A DNA stretch of 64,000 bases from Thermocatellispora tengchongensis (GCF_014202315.1 NZ_JACHGN010000034.1:1-64000), one strand, 5' to 3'; shown: positions 35,851 to 46,714, numbered from the stretch's first letter. Notes: a model not told the origin generated them from the sequence alone. A program made the numbers and translations.

Positions 35851-36800
35851 GCCATGAGCACCTTGACCACCCCGGTGAGGGCGAGCTGGGCCAGGGCCAG
35901 CGGGACCAGGCCGATCCAGGCGAGCTTCTGCAACTGGTCCTCGCGCAGCCTGGGGTAGCTGACGCGCAGCCAGATCACCACGAAGGCCAGGGCCAGGACC
36001 TTGATCAGGGTCCAGACGGGGCCGGGGAGCCAGGGGCCCTGCCAGCCGCCGAGGAACAGCACGGTGGTGAGCGCGGAGAGGACGACGATGCCGACGTACT
36101 CGGCCAGCAGGAACAGGGCGAAGCGCATGCCGGTGTACTCGGTCATCGGGCCCATGATCAGCTCGGACTCGGCGACGGGCATGTCGAAGGGCGGGCGGCG
36201 CAGCTCGGCCAGGCCGGCGACGAAGAACACCACGGCCCCGACCGCCTGCCAGGGCAGCCACCACCACTGCCACGCCTCGACGATGCCGGGCAGCGAGAGC
36301 GTGCCGGCCGCCATCGCCACCGACGAGGCCGCCAGCACCAGCGGCAGCTCGTACGACATGAGCTGGGCCGCCGACCGCATGCCGCCCAGGGCGGAGTACT
36401 TGTTGCCCGAGGACCAGCCGGCCATGATCGAGCCGAGCACGCCGATGCCCATCACCGCGAGCACGAAGAACAGCCCGGCGTCGAGGTCGGCGCCGATCAG
36501 GCCGGGGCCGATCGGGATGACGGCCATGACCACGAGGTAGGGCACCAGGGCCACGCCCGGGGCCAGGGCGAAGACGCGCCGGTCGGCCGCCGCCGGGATC
36601 ACGTCCTCCTTCTGGGCGAACTTGACGCCGTCGGCGATGAGCTGGGCCCAGCCGTGGAAGCCGCCGGCGTACATGGGGCCGAGGCGCGACTGCATGTGCG
36701 CCATGACCTTGTGCTCGGTCTGCCCGACGACGAGCGGCAGCACGAGGAAGACCAGGACGATCACCAGCAGCCGCACGGCGGCGTCGAGCACCTCAGCCAT
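35847..36800 (-). CDS. nuoH: NADH-quinone oxidoreductase subunit H
   Basis: 317 residues, normal length, about eight membrane helices. The conserved quinone-site loop is present (ELRRPPFDMPVAESELI), as are RLGPMYAG and GWSSGNKYSALGGMRSAAQL. NuoH is the membrane anchor that joins the peripheral arm and forms the quinone channel. Its ATG overlaps the nuoC stop by eight bases. No low-complexity insertion is seen. Confidence 0.95.
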   Translation of the reverse strand: MAEVLDAAVRLLVIVLVFLVLPLVVGQTEHKVMAHMQSRLGPMYAGGFHGWAQLIADGVKFAQKEDVIPAAADRRVFALAPGVALVPYLVVMAVIPIGPGLIGADLDAGLFFVLAVMGIGVLGSIMAGWSSGNKYSALGGMRSAAQLMSYELPLVLAASSVAMAAGTLSLPGIVEAWQWWWLPWQAVGAVVFFVAGLAELRRPPFDMPVAESELIMGPMTEYTGMRFALFLLAEYVGIVVLSALTTVLFLGGWQGPWLPGPVWTLIKVLALAFVVIWLRVSYPRLREDQLQKLAWIGLVPLALAQLALTGVVKVLMA

Positions 36801-37356
36801 CGCGGCTCCAGTCGGGGGGTACGCCGGGCGGCAGGGTCTTGCGGCGGCTCGGGGAGCCGTGGTCGGACTCGCCGGGCTCCTTGGCGCCGGGCCAGCCCTT
36901 GGCCACCCGGGAGGCCAGCACGAACTCCTTGCGCAGCGGGTGGCCCTCGAAGCCGTCGGGCAGCAGCAGCGGGACCAGGTTGGGGTGCCCCTCGAAGATC
37001 ACCCCGAACATCTCGTACGTCTCGCGCTCGTGCCAGTCGGCGCCGCGGAAGATCCCGGTCACGGTCGGCAGCCGGGGGTCGGCGCGGGGCACCCGGGTGC
37101 GGGCCAGCAGGTGGGCCCGGTCGGCGGGGTCGTACACGTGGGCGACCACCGCGAAGCCCTCGGGCGGCTCGTCCACGCCGGTCAGCCAGTCGAAGAAGAC
37201 GCAGCCCAGCTCGTCGCGGGCGAACCGGAGCAGGTCGGGCCACAGCTCGGCGGGCGCGTCGGCGGTGACCTCGCCGAAGGACTCCGACAGCGTGACACGC
37301 TCGCCGAAGTGGGCGGCCAGCCGCTCCATGAGGCGGTCGGCGGGCCGGGCCGTCAT
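36793..37356 (-). CDS. nuoC: NADH-quinone oxidoreductase subunit C
   Basis: 187 residues. The signature [20 protein letters not shown] is present, followed by [16 protein letters not shown]. It is a separate NuoC, not a NuoCD fusion: the frame ends with a short Arg/Pro-rich tail, and the next gene is nuoH. The ATG overlaps the nuoB stop. The absence of nuoD directly after it is the main gap in the cluster. Confidence 0.93.
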   Translation of the reverse strand: MTARPADRLMERLAAHFGERVTLSESFGEVTADAPAELWPDLLRFARDELGCVFFDWLTGVDEPPEGFAVVAHVYDPADRAHLLARTRVPRADPRLPTVTGIFRGADWHERETYEMFGVIFEGHPNLVPLLLPDGFEGHPLRKEFVLASRVAKGWPGAKEPGESDHGSPSRRKTLPPGVPPDWSRDG

Positions 37357-37886
37357 GACCGGCCGCCGTCGGCGCGCGGGCCGGTGTAGCGGTCGCCCAG
37401 GGACTCGGCGGCGATCTTCTCCTGCAGCTTCATGATGCCGTGCAGCAGGGCCTCGGGCCGCGGCGGGCAGCCGGGGATGTAGACGTCCACGGGGATGATC
37501 TGATCGACGCCCTTGGTGACGCAGTAGGAGTCCCAGTAGGGCCCGCCGGTGTTGGAGCAGGCGCCGAAGGACAGGACGTACTTCGGGTCGGGCATCTGCT
37601 CGTAGAGCCGCTTGACCGCGGGGGCCATCTTGTCGGTGACCGTGCCCGCGACGATCATCAGGTCGGCCTGGCGGGGGCCGTTGGCGAACGGGATCACCCC
37701 GAACCTGATGAAGTCGTGGCGGCTCATCGAGGTCGCGATGAACTCGATCGCGCAGCACGCCAGGCCGAAGTTGAACACCCACAGCGAGTAGCGCCGGCCC
37801 CAGTTGAGCACGAACCGCATGGGCTTGGGGGCCAGCCTGGAGACGGGGCCCACGGTGGGCATCGGTAGATCGGCCATGTGCGGCAT
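37353..37886 (-). CDS. nuoB: NADH-quinone oxidoreductase subunit B
   Basis: 177 residues. The four cysteines of cluster N2 are present: the CC of GLACCAIEF, the Cys of FGACSNTGG and that of [10 protein letters not shown]. NuoB reduces quinone together with NuoD. The start at 37886 is set by GGAGGTG six bases upstream; a second ATG three codons later lacks a proper site. With all ligands in place, the subunit should be functional. Confidence 0.95.
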   Translation of the reverse strand: MPHMADLPMPTVGPVSRLAPKPMRFVLNWGRRYSLWVFNFGLACCAIEFIATSMSRHDFIRFGVIPFANGPRQADLMIVAGTVTDKMAPAVKRLYEQMPDPKYVLSFGACSNTGGPYWDSYCVTKGVDQIIPVDVYIPGCPPRPEALLHGIMKLQEKIAAESLGDRYTGPRADGGRS

Positions 37887-37968
37887 TGTTCACCTCCCGG
37901 GGAGGCCGGGCCATCTCGGATCGCGATCGGACGATGGGAATCTCGGCGACGGGAATCTCATCGGGCGA

Positions 37969-38340
37969 TCACGTCCACGACAGCACGCGTTTGCGCCAGG
38001 CGTACACGATGCCGAGCGCGATGAAGCCGAGGAACAGGAACATCTCCACCAGCGTCGTCATGCCGAAGCCCGGCGCGGCGAAGACCGTGGCCCACGGGAA
38101 CAGGAAGACCGCGTCGACCGCGAACACCACGTACAGGTAGGTGAAGACGTAGTAGCGGACCTGCGACTGGGCCCAGCCCTCGCCCACCGGATCGACCCCG
38201 CACTCGTACGTGGTCAGCTTCTCGGCCGTGGGGCGGCTCGGGCGGAGCAGGCGGCTGCCGGACAGCGCCCCGGCCACGATCGCGACGCCGATCGCGAAGA
38301 GCGCCACCACCAGCGCATAGGAGCCGAAGTAGCCACCCAT
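37969..38340 (-). CDS. nuoA: NADH-quinone oxidoreductase subunit A
   Basis: 123 residues with three membrane helices and the family loop TYECGVDPVGEGWAQSQVRYY. It is the first gene of the upstream half of the nuo cluster, separated from nuoB by about 80 bases. The ATG at 38340 was chosen because the MGGYFGSYAL start matches NuoA; longer frames upstream are non-homologous. The promoter should lie in the 38341-38490 stretch, divergent from korA. Confidence 0.93.
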   Translation of the reverse strand: MGGYFGSYALVVALFAIGVAIVAGALSGSRLLRPSRPTAEKLTTYECGVDPVGEGWAQSQVRYYVFTYLYVVFAVDAVFLFPWATVFAAPGFGMTTLVEMFLFLGFIALGIVYAWRKRVLSWT

Positions 38341-38896
38341 GTCTCGATCGTATCCCCGCCCGGCGTTCCTGTAACCGGCCGCTTCCGGACCACCGGCCTG
38401 CCGGTGCGCGAGCGCCCGGCGGCGTACGATGGCGTTCGGCACGCTTGGGGCACTCCCCTCGTCGCTCACGCCAATGGGGGACATATAGTTGAGCCTCGTG
38501 ACCCGAACCATCCTCTTCGCACGCCTGCACGTGGACCTGTGCCGGCTGGCGGCGGGGCTGTGTCGCGCCCACCGTCTCCGGTCGTGACCGCGCCGTTCGA
38601 CGGCATGCGCACCCACACACGACGACCCGGGCTCCGTCTTGCGAAGACCCCCAGCCGGACGCGGTACGGGCCGCCCACGGGGGCCGGTCGCCCGCGGCTC
38701 CACCGGAACCGCCCGATCGGCCGGCCCGTATCTGTTGACGACTCCTACTCCGCGGCCCGCGAGGACCTGCGACGTACGTCACACTCCTCCGCAGAGTGGA
38801 ACGCGAATGAACAACGCGTGACCCCAGGGATCTAGCATGGAATTGAGAGACATGCCACGAGCAACGGCGCCATTGCGCGTCGAGGAGGACTGAGCT
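38341..38896. other. Divergent nuoA/korA intergenic region
   Basis: 556 bases holding the divergent promoters, a short Cys-containing leader-like gene (38489-38587) and an 18-codon frame (38837-38893) whose end is the korA ribosome site (GAGGAGG). The stretch between the two, 38588-38836, shows no gene. It is long enough for a structured 5' leader. Confidence 0.5.
38489..38587 (+). CDS. Putative 32-residue leader peptide upstream of korA
   Basis: Starts at a TTG with GGGGGA seven bases upstream (an in-frame GTG lies at 38498). The product ends ARLHVDLCRLAAGLCRAHRL plus RS, with cysteines at both halves. Actinobacterial leader peptides with an HVDL-R-AxxLC-R pattern lie upstream of sulfur-metabolism genes and are thought to sense cysteine through attenuation. 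This fits that pattern. Placement before korA, an iron-sulfur enzyme, would link its expression to cysteine supply. Identification rests on pattern memory alone. Confidence 0.5.
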   Translation: MSLVTRTILFARLHVDLCRLAAGLCRAHRLRS

Positions 38897-40736
38897 GTGA
38901 CCAAGCAGGTTCAGCAACTCGACCGCGTCATCATCCGCTTCGCCGGCGACTCCGGCGACGGTATGCAGCTCACCGGAGACCGATTCACCGCGGAGACCGC
39001 GGAGTTCGGCAACGACATCTCCACGCTGCCCAATTTCCCGGCCGAGATCCGTGCCCCCGCGGGCACCCTGCCGGGCGTGTCGAGCTTCCAGCTCCACTTC
39101 GCCGACCACGACATCCTCACGCCGGGCGACGCGCCCAACGTGCTGGTCGCGATGAACCCGGCCGCGCTGAAGGCCAACCTGGGCGACCTGCCGCGCGGGG
39201 CCGACATCATCGCCAACACCGACGAGTTCACCAAGCGCAACCTGACCAAGGTCGGCTACTCGGCGAACCCGCTGGAGGACGACTCGCTGGCGGCCTGGCG
39301 GGTGCACGCGGTGCCGCTCACCTCGCTGACGGTCAAGGCTCTTGAGGGCTTCGACATCTCCAAGAAGGACGCCGAGCGGGCGAAGAACATGTTCGCGCTC
39401 GGTCTGCTGTCCTGGCTCTACCACCGGCCGACCGAGGCCACGGTCAAGTTCCTTGAGACGAAGTTCGCCAAGAAGCCCGACATCGCCAAGGCCAACGTCG
39501 CGGCCTTCCAGGCGGGGTGGAACTACGGCGAGACCACCGAGTCGTTCTCGGTGTCCTACGAGATCAAGCCGGCCAAGCTGAAGCCGGGCGTCTACCGCAA
39601 CATCTCCGGCAACCAGGCGCTGGCGTACGGGCTGATCGCCGCGTCGGTGCAGGCCAAGCTGCCGCTCTTCCTGGGGTCCTACCCGATCACGCCGGCCTCG
39701 GACATCCTGCACGAGCTGTCCAAGCACAAGAAGTTCGGGGTGCGCACCTTCCAGGCCGAGGACGAGATCGCGGGCGTGGGCGCGGCGCTGGGGGCCTCGT
39801 TCGGCGGGGCGCTCGGCGTGACCACCACCAGCGGCCCCGGCGTGGCGCTGAAGGCCGAGACGATCGGCCTGGCGGTCACCACCGAGCTGCCGCTGATCGT
39901 GGTGGACGTGCAGCGCGCGGGCCCCTCGACCGGCATGCCGACCAAGACCGAGCAGACCGACCTGCTGATGGCCATGTTCGGCCGCAACGGCGAGTCGCCG
40001 GTGCCGATCGTCGCGCCGTCCTCGCCGAGCGACTGCTTCGACGCCGCGATCGAGGCGGCGCGGATCGCGGTGAAGTACCGCACCCCGGTCATGCTGCTCT
40101 CGGACGGCTACCTGGCCAACGGCTCCGAGCCGTGGCAGGTGCCCGACGTCTCCGAGCTGCCCGACATCTCGGTCGAGTTCGCCTCGGCGCCCAACGGCGA
40201 CGACGGCACGACCTTCCACCCGTTCAAGCGCGACCCGGCCACGCTGGCCCGGCCGTGGGCGATCCCCGGCACCGCCGGGCTGGAGCACCGGATCGGCGGC
40301 ATCGAGAAGGCCGACGTCACCGGCAACATCTCCTACGATCCGGACAACCACGACCGCATGGTCCGGCTGCGCCAGGCCAAGATCGACGGCATCGACGTGC
40401 CCGACCTCGAGGTCGAGGACCCCGACGGCGACGCCCGGGTGCTCGTGCTCGGCTGGGGCTCCACGTACGGCCCGATCGCCGCCGCGGCCCGCCGGGTGCG
40501 CAAGGGCGGCGGCAAGGTCGCCCAGGCCCACCTGCGCCACCTGAACCCGCTGCCCGCCAACACCGGCGAGGTGCTGCGGTCCTACGACAAGGTGCTGCTG
40601 CCCGAGATCAACCTCGGTCAGCTCGCGCTGCTCCTGCGGGCCCGGTTCCTGATCGACATCATCAGCTACAACCGCGTACGCGGCCTGCCCTTCAAGGCGG
40701 AAGAGCTCGCCGGCGTCATCCAGGACGTGATCGACA

Positions 40737-40744
<8 letters not shown>
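38897..40744 (+). CDS. korA: 2-oxoglutarate:ferredoxin oxidoreductase alpha (gamma-alpha fused) subunit
   Basis: 615 residues. An N-terminal gamma-type domain (RVIIRFAGDSGDGMQLTGDR) is fused to the pyrimidine-binding alpha domain (YPITPASDILHELSKHKKFG, VTTTSGPGVALKAETIGLA). The enzyme converts 2-oxoglutarate and CoA to succinyl-CoA and CO2, reducing ferredoxin. The start GTG has GAGGAGG upstream. korB begins within its last codons. In actinobacteria, KorAB serves as an oxygen-tolerant alternative to oxoglutarate dehydrogenase. The divergent complex I set could accept the ferredoxin electrons. Confidence 0.93.
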
Positions 40745-41789
<1,045 letters not shown>

Positions 41790-41800
41790 TCACCTCCGTG

Positions 41801-41834
41801 ACGGACCGCGTGCCATGGCCGGCACGCGGTCCGT
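41801..41834. terminator. Bidirectional terminator between korB and rmlC-like gene
   Basis: ACGGACCGCGTGCC (41801-41814) and GGCACGCGGTCCGT (41821-41834) form a perfect 14-base stem with a six-base loop between convergent genes. Confidence 0.88.
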
Positions 41835-41840
41835 TCGCGT

Positions 41841-42443
41841 TCACGCGCCGCCGGTCCTGAGCTTGTCGTAGTAGGCCAGGCAGGTGGCGTAGTCGGGCAG
41901 CAGGCCGCCGCTCAGGGCGTCGGCCAGCGAGGGGGCGGCGGCGTCCTTGGGCGACAGCACCGGCGTGATGTCCTCGGGCCAGCGGATGCCGAGCTCGGGG
42001 TCGAGCGGGTGCACGCCGTGCTCGCGCGCCGGAGCGTACGGCTGCGAGCACAGGTAGACCACCGTGGCCTGCTCGCTCAGCGCCATGAACCCGTGCCCGA
42101 TCCCCTCGGCGAGGTAGACGGCCGAGCGGGTGCGGTCGTCCAACTCGGCCGCCGCCCACCGGCCGAAGGTCGGCGACCCCACCCTCAGGTCCACCGCCAC
42201 GTCGAGCACCGCGCCGCTGACGCAGGTGACGAACTTGGCCTGCCCGACCGGCACGTCGGCGAAGTGGATGCCGCGCAGCACGCCGCGGCGCGAGACCGAG
42301 CAGTTGGCCTGCGCCAGGCCGAGCCGGTGGCCGACCGCCTCCTCGATCCAGTCCGCCCGGAACCACTCCAGGAAGTCGCCCCGGTCGTCGGAATGAATGG
42401 TCGGGGTGACCAGATATGCGGCTTCGAATCCCAGTTCCTGCAC
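41841..42443 (-). CDS. dTDP-4-dehydrorhamnose 3,5-epimerase-like (RmlC family)
   Basis: 200 residues, standard for RmlC. The cupin motifs are present: DDRGDFLEWFRADW, GVLRGIHFADVPVGQAKFVT with the catalytic His, and GIGHGFMALSEQATVVYL. It epimerises a dTDP-4-keto-6-deoxyhexose on the way to rhamnose or a related deoxysugar. The GTG at 42443 was chosen for GGGAGG nine bases upstream. The other rml genes are not in the window, so the exact sugar is open; the nearby polysaccharide cluster is its likely client. Confidence 0.87.
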   Translation of the reverse strand: MQELGFEAAYLVTPTIHSDDRGDFLEWFRADWIEEAVGHRLGLAQANCSVSRRGVLRGIHFADVPVGQAKFVTCVSGAVLDVAVDLRVGSPTFGRWAAAELDDRTRSAVYLAEGIGHGFMALSEQATVVYLCSQPYAPAREHGVHPLDPELGIRWPEDITPVLSPKDAAAPSLADALSGGLLPDYATCLAYYDKLRTGGA

Positions 42444-42553
42444 GCGCCCAAGCCTCCCATGAAATCCCATCAATCCATGACCTGCGCGACAAATGTTTAT
42501 CTGGGATAGTTGTCGGTGCTCGATGCAGGTGATGACCGGATGGTAGGAGCTCG

Positions 42554-43210
42554 ATGAGCCGTCTCAATGCCTTGCGCGGCCGATTCGTGGACGCGCCCGA
42601 TTCGCTCGGCGCCAAGGCACGCGCACGCCGCTGGAGCTGGTTCGCGGCCAGCTTCCCGAATCTCCGCGAAATGTCGGTCATCGACCTCGGCGGCACGGCC
42701 TCCGCGTGGCTGCGCGCCCCCGTACGCCCGGCACGCGTCCACATCGTGAACCTGGAGCACCCGCCGGCGGACCTGCCCGACTGGATCCGCGCCGACGTGG
42801 CCGACGCCTGCGAGCTGCCGCCCGGCATCCTGGACGACTCCTACGACCTGGTCTTCTCCAACGCGGTGATCGAGCACGTGGGCGGGCACGCGCGCCGGCA
42901 GATGTTCGCCGACGCGGTGCACAAGCTGGCCGAGCGGCACTGGGTGCAGACGCCGTACCGGTACTTCCCGGTCGAGCCGCACTTCCTGTTCCCCGGCTTC
43001 CAGTTCATGCCGCTGGCGGCCAGGACCGCCGTGCTGCGGCGCTGGCCGCTGGTGCACACGCCGTCCTCCGACCGCGACACCGCGCTGCGGCACGCCATGG
43101 AGGTCGAGCTGCTCAGCGTGACCGAGATGCGGCACTACTTCCCGTCCTCGCGGCTCCGGTACGAGCGCATGGGCGGCCTGGTGAAGTCGATCATCGCGGT
43201 CAAGAGGTAG
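42554..43210 (+). CDS. Class I SAM-dependent methyltransferase
   Basis: 218 residues. Motif I is SVIDLGGTASAWL near residue 41, and DLVFSNAVIEHVGG marks the type-11 methyltransferase core. A C-terminal extension with HWVQTPYRYFPVEPHFLFPG is shared with methyltransferases of polysaccharide and lipid clusters. It diverges from the rmlC-like gene, which suggests a role in modifying a sugar or lipid carrier. The acceptor is unknown. Confidence 0.8.
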   Translation: MSRLNALRGRFVDAPDSLGAKARARRWSWFAASFPNLREMSVIDLGGTASAWLRAPVRPARVHIVNLEHPPADLPDWIRADVADACELPPGILDDSYDLVFSNAVIEHVGGHARRQMFADAVHKLAERHWVQTPYRYFPVEPHFLFPGFQFMPLAARTAVLRRWPLVHTPSSDRDTALRHAMEVELLSVTEMRHYFPSSRLRYERMGGLVKSIIAVKR

Positions 43211-43226
43211 GCGTAACTCCTGACTC

Positions 43227-44510
43227 CTAGGGCTCGGGGACGGGGGTGCCGTCCTCCCAGGTGTTGCCGCGCCAGACGTTGCCGGGCCCGTCGGAGTCCC
43301 AGTAGGCGGCCGGGCCGTAATAGCCGCCCTTCGGCCACACCCGCTTGCTGAACACGTTGTCGATCACCTGCACGTTGGACGAGACGCCCTTCTTGCCCGC
43401 GCCGCCGTACAGGGAGTAGCCGCCGCCCGCGAGCAGGTTGCCCTGCACGATCGTGTCGCGCGGCACGCCGAAGTCCTGGAACAACGCGATGGCGCCGGTC
43501 TGCACCAGGTTGTTGATCACGGTGTTGTACCGGATGACCAGCTTGGTGCCCGGCGCGGCGGCGCCGGTGGACATGATCATGTCGATGTGGTCGCCCTCGT
43601 ACTCCACCGGGTCGTGGAAGTAGGAGTGCTCGATCAGGCCCTGGTCGGTCTGGATGCCGTTGGAGATCGTGTGGATGTCCACGGCCCGCACCGTGATCAT
43701 CTTGCCGTTGTTGAGGATGCCGAACTGGGTGCGCTCCTCGCCGTTGCCGAAGACCTCGGTGTTCTCCACGACCAGGCCGGTCCTGCCCTCGCGCTGGATG
43801 ATCCCCCAGTGGCCGGGCTGGCCGTTCACCCGGGTGTTGCGGATGGTCACGTTGTCCGCGTCCACGTTGATCTCGCCGTGGACGTCCATGCCGTCGATGA
43901 CGGCGCCGTCCTCCTTCACCGTGATCGAGCCGCTCTTCTCCAGCTCGACGCCGTCGGGAACGCCGGTGTTGCCGGCGTTCGGCCACCCGCCGGGCGGCTG
44001 CTCCGGCTGCTCGGTGGGGGACACGGTGGGGGTCGGGGTCAGCGTGGGCGTCTCGGAGGGGGTGGGCGTCGGGGTGGGCGTCTCGGAAGGGCTGAGCGTC
44101 GGGGTGGGGGTCGGGGTGCGGGTGAAGGTGCGGGTCGCCGTGGGCGTGTGCACCGGGGGCTGAACGGGGGTCCGGGTGGGGCGGTGCGTGTACGTCCAGC
44201 GCGGGCGGGGCGTGCGCGTGGGGCGGTGCCACCAGCGGTCGGGACGGCCCCGGCCGGCCGCCACGCCGGGCGAGACCTCGGGTGACGGGCTCGCCGGCCC
44301 GGCCGCCGCCTTCGACGCCGCCGCGGACCTGGAGGCGGCGGCGTCGGCCTCGGCCAGCTCCTCCTTGTCCAGCCCGCCGGGTAAGGCCTCGGCGATGGAA
44401 TCGGCGCTGATCTCGCACCCGGCGAGCAGGATGACGGCCGCGGACATCCCGGCCAGTACGCCGGCGCCACGCCGGGTGCCCGTGCGGGGGCTCCTCCGAC
44501 TACTGCCCAT
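43227..44510 (-). CDS. Lipoprotein with Pro/Thr linker and right-handed beta-helix domain
   Basis: 427 residues. The signal ends in the lipobox LLAGC near residue 32. A Pro/Thr-rich wall-spanning linker follows to about residue 170 (short TPTPTPS units). The C-terminal domain, about residues 170-427, has repeating short strands (VIDGMDVHGEINVDADNVTI, VVENTEVFGNGEERTQFGIL), typical of parallel beta-helix proteins that bind or cut polysaccharides. It is 56% or so similar by eye to the next gene; the two are duplicates. Its place beside the polysaccharide genes supports a surface-glycan role. Confidence 0.75.
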   Translation of the reverse strand: MGSSRRSPRTGTRRGAGVLAGMSAAVILLAGCEISADSIAEALPGGLDKEELAEADAAASRSAAASKAAAGPASPSPEVSPGVAAGRGRPDRWWHRPTRTPRPRWTYTHRPTRTPVQPPVHTPTATRTFTRTPTPTPTLSPSETPTPTPTPSETPTLTPTPTVSPTEQPEQPPGGWPNAGNTGVPDGVELEKSGSITVKEDGAVIDGMDVHGEINVDADNVTIRNTRVNGQPGHWGIIQREGRTGLVVENTEVFGNGEERTQFGILNNGKMITVRAVDIHTISNGIQTDQGLIEHSYFHDPVEYEGDHIDMIMSTGAAAPGTKLVIRYNTVINNLVQTGAIALFQDFGVPRDTIVQGNLLAGGGYSLYGGAGKKGVSSNVQVIDNVFSKRVWPKGGYYGPAAYWDSDGPGNVWRGNTWEDGTPVPEP

Positions 44511-44716
44511 GGCAGGCTCCTTTCAGAAGCCCCGAGAGTCTTACGGCGGCGATGATAACGATCGGATCACTAGTCAAACCGCAATATCACGAAAAATGTG
44601 GCAATCAGCCGCACAACGCTGCCGAAACATCACGAAGAACTTTTTTCCCATCAGACGCCCGCCCCGCCCGTCAATTCCGGCGTCAGAAAATTCGCGAGCC
44701 GCTCATGACGGCCACC

Positions 44717-45700
44717 TCATGACGGCTGCACCGGCGAACCGTCCTCCCACACGTTCCCGCGCCACTCGTTTCCCGGCGATCCGGGCTCGAAGTACGCCAC
44801 CGGGCCGAACTTGCCGCCCTGCGGAAAGACCCGGCGGCTGAACACGTTGTCGATGATCTTGATGTTGGACGTCCGGCCCTTGTCGCCCGCGCCGCCGTAC
44901 AGGGAGTAGCCCCCGCCCGCCAGGAAGTTCTTCTCCACGGTCACGTCGCGCACCACCCCGAAGTCCTGGAACAGGGCGATCGCCCCGGTCTGCACCAGCG
45001 TGTTGATCACGGTGTTGCGCCGGATGACGAGCGTCTTGCCCTCGGGCGGGCCGCTCGTCGCCATGATCATGTCGATGTGGTCGCCCTCGTACTCGATCGG
45101 GTCGTGGAAGTAGGAGTCCTCCACCACGCCCTCGTTGGTGAGCACGCCGTTGGAGATCGCGTGGATGTTCACCCGTCGCACGGTGATGTCGCCGCCGTCG
45201 TTGAGGATGCCGAACTGGGTGCGCTGCCTGCCGTTGCCGAAGACCTCGGTGTCCTCGACGACCAGCCCCCGGTGCCCCTTCGTCTGGTGGATGCCCCAGT
45301 AGCCCGGCTGGGCCACGACGCGCACGTTGCGCACCACCACGTCGTGGGCCGCGACGACCAGCTCACCGCGGATCTCCAGGTTCTCCACGACGGTGCCGGG
45401 CACGGTCACCTTCACCGAGCCCGACGGGCGCAGCGCGACGCCGGGCCGCACGCCGGTGTTGTGCGGTCCCGGCCATCCCCCGGGCAGCGCGGCGGGCGGC
45501 TCGACGCCGCCGGAGCCGGGCGTGGGCAGCACCGGGGCGGACGTGGGCGTGGGCGGGCTCAGCGGGGTGGCGAACGTCGTCGCCGGCACGGGGGTGCGCC
45601 CCTCGGCTTCCGCGCCGCCGAACGAGCACCCCGCCGACGCTCCCGCCAGGAGCAGCGCGGCCAGGACGCGCCGACGGCCACCGGCCGGGCCGTGGGTCAT
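44717..45700 (-). CDS. Lipoprotein with beta-helix domain, paralogue of the neighbour
   Basis: 327 residues. The lipobox is ASAGC near residue 25, and the linker is short. The C-terminal domain is collinear with that of the gene at 43227: QFGILNDGGDITVRRVNIHA, YEGDHIDMIMATSG, LFQDFGVVRDVTVEKNFLAG and GGYSLYGGAG have direct counterparts. The shared HIDMIM, TGAIALFQDFG and GGGYSLYGGAG segments are candidates for an active site. It overlaps the upstream glycosyltransferase gene by ATGA. The 200 AT-richer bases between the paralogues probably contain a second promoter. Confidence 0.75.
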   Translation of the reverse strand: MTHGPAGGRRRVLAALLLAGASAGCSFGGAEAEGRTPVPATTFATPLSPPTPTSAPVLPTPGSGGVEPPAALPGGWPGPHNTGVRPGVALRPSGSVKVTVPGTVVENLEIRGELVVAAHDVVVRNVRVVAQPGYWGIHQTKGHRGLVVEDTEVFGNGRQRTQFGILNDGGDITVRRVNIHAISNGVLTNEGVVEDSYFHDPIEYEGDHIDMIMATSGPPEGKTLVIRRNTVINTLVQTGAIALFQDFGVVRDVTVEKNFLAGGGYSLYGGAGDKGRTSNIKIIDNVFSRRVFPQGGKFGPVAYFEPGSPGNEWRGNVWEDGSPVQPS

Positions 45701-46545
45701 GCGCGGGAGCTCTCGTCGCGGAGCCAGGTGGTGAAGTCGCCCCGCCTGACCGCCCGGCGGGCGAGGATCTTGGCCAGGACGGCGACCCCCGCGAACACGA
45801 CGACCTTGTGCGCGAGGGCCGGCCGGGAGCGGGCCAGGCGCAGCAGATCGGAGACGCCCGTACGGGGCGGCTGGGGCAGGTCGGGGTGGTCCACGACCTG
45901 GGTGACGCTGGTGACCGCGCGGATGCGGCGGCGCATCAGGTCGGCGAAGCGGCGCGGCACCCGGATCACCGCACGGGCGTCGGCGACGATCACCCGCTCG
46001 TGGGGGGCGAACGCCATCGACGCCACCAGGTCGTCGGCCATGACCTGGGGCAGGGCGGCCACCCGGCGCGCGCCCTCCTCGCTGACCGCGATGGCGCCCC
46101 GGTTGTACAGCTCCTCCCGCACCGACGGCAGCTCGCGCCAGACGTCGTAGTACCAGCGGATGAGGAACCCGCCGTCGCCGAGGTCGAGCACCCGGGAGGG
46201 GGCGGCGGCGTGCGCGCCGGAGCGTTCCAGAGCCCGGATCAGCGCCCGCACATCACCGGTCTTCAGCTCGATGTCGGCGTCGACGTACATCAGCGGGTAC
46301 GCCGTCGCCGCGTCCTGACCCGCGCGCAGCGCGGCGGCCTTGGACGGCACCGGCGACTCGATCACCGTGACGTCGGGACCGTGACCCCGCGCGATCTCGG
46401 CGGTGCGGTCGGTGCAGCCGTTGGCGACGACCACGATGGACAGCTCCCCGGGTTCGGCGTCGGCCAGCACCCCGCCGAGCAGTCTGCCGATGACGGCGGC
46501 TTCGTTGTGCGCGGGCACGACGAGGCACGCGCGAGGGTTCGGCAT
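45697..46545 (-). CDS. Family 2 glycosyltransferase
   Basis: 282 residues. GT-A fold motifs: CLVVPAHNEAAVIGRLLGGV, IVVVANGCTDRT, YVDADIELKTGD (DxD) and MADDLVASMAFAP. A hydrophobic C-terminal segment (ALAHKVVVFAGVAVLAKILA) may tie it to the membrane. Nucleotide-sugar and acceptor cannot be read from the sequence. Its stop overlaps the start of the beta-helix lipoprotein gene, so the enzyme and the lipoprotein are made from one transcript. Confidence 0.85.
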   Translation of the reverse strand: MPNPRACLVVPAHNEAAVIGRLLGGVLADAEPGELSIVVVANGCTDRTAEIARGHGPDVTVIESPVPSKAAALRAGQDAATAYPLMYVDADIELKTGDVRALIRALERSGAHAAAPSRVLDLGDGGFLIRWYYDVWRELPSVREELYNRGAIAVSEEGARRVAALPQVMADDLVASMAFAPHERVIVADARAVIRVPRRFADLMRRRIRAVTSVTQVVDHPDLPQPPRTGVSDLLRLARSRPALAHKVVVFAGVAVLAKILARRAVRRGDFTTWLRDESSRA

Positions 46546-46714
46546 GGCGCCGATTATGGGGGGTGCGGGCCCCGGGACGCCACCTCAAGCGGGTTTCCCA
46601 ATCCACGTAAACCCCACCATTCCCATGCGCGTCGGTTATGGCGGGAACCACGCTCCGCAGCGTGATCACCACCAACGGTCGTCAAGATCCGTCAGAACAC
46701 CCTGTTGGAGCGTC

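Noticed and set aside
38837-38893. 18-codon frame just before korA
   Set aside because: Its end is the korA ribosome site, and it has no ribosome site of its own; too short to support.
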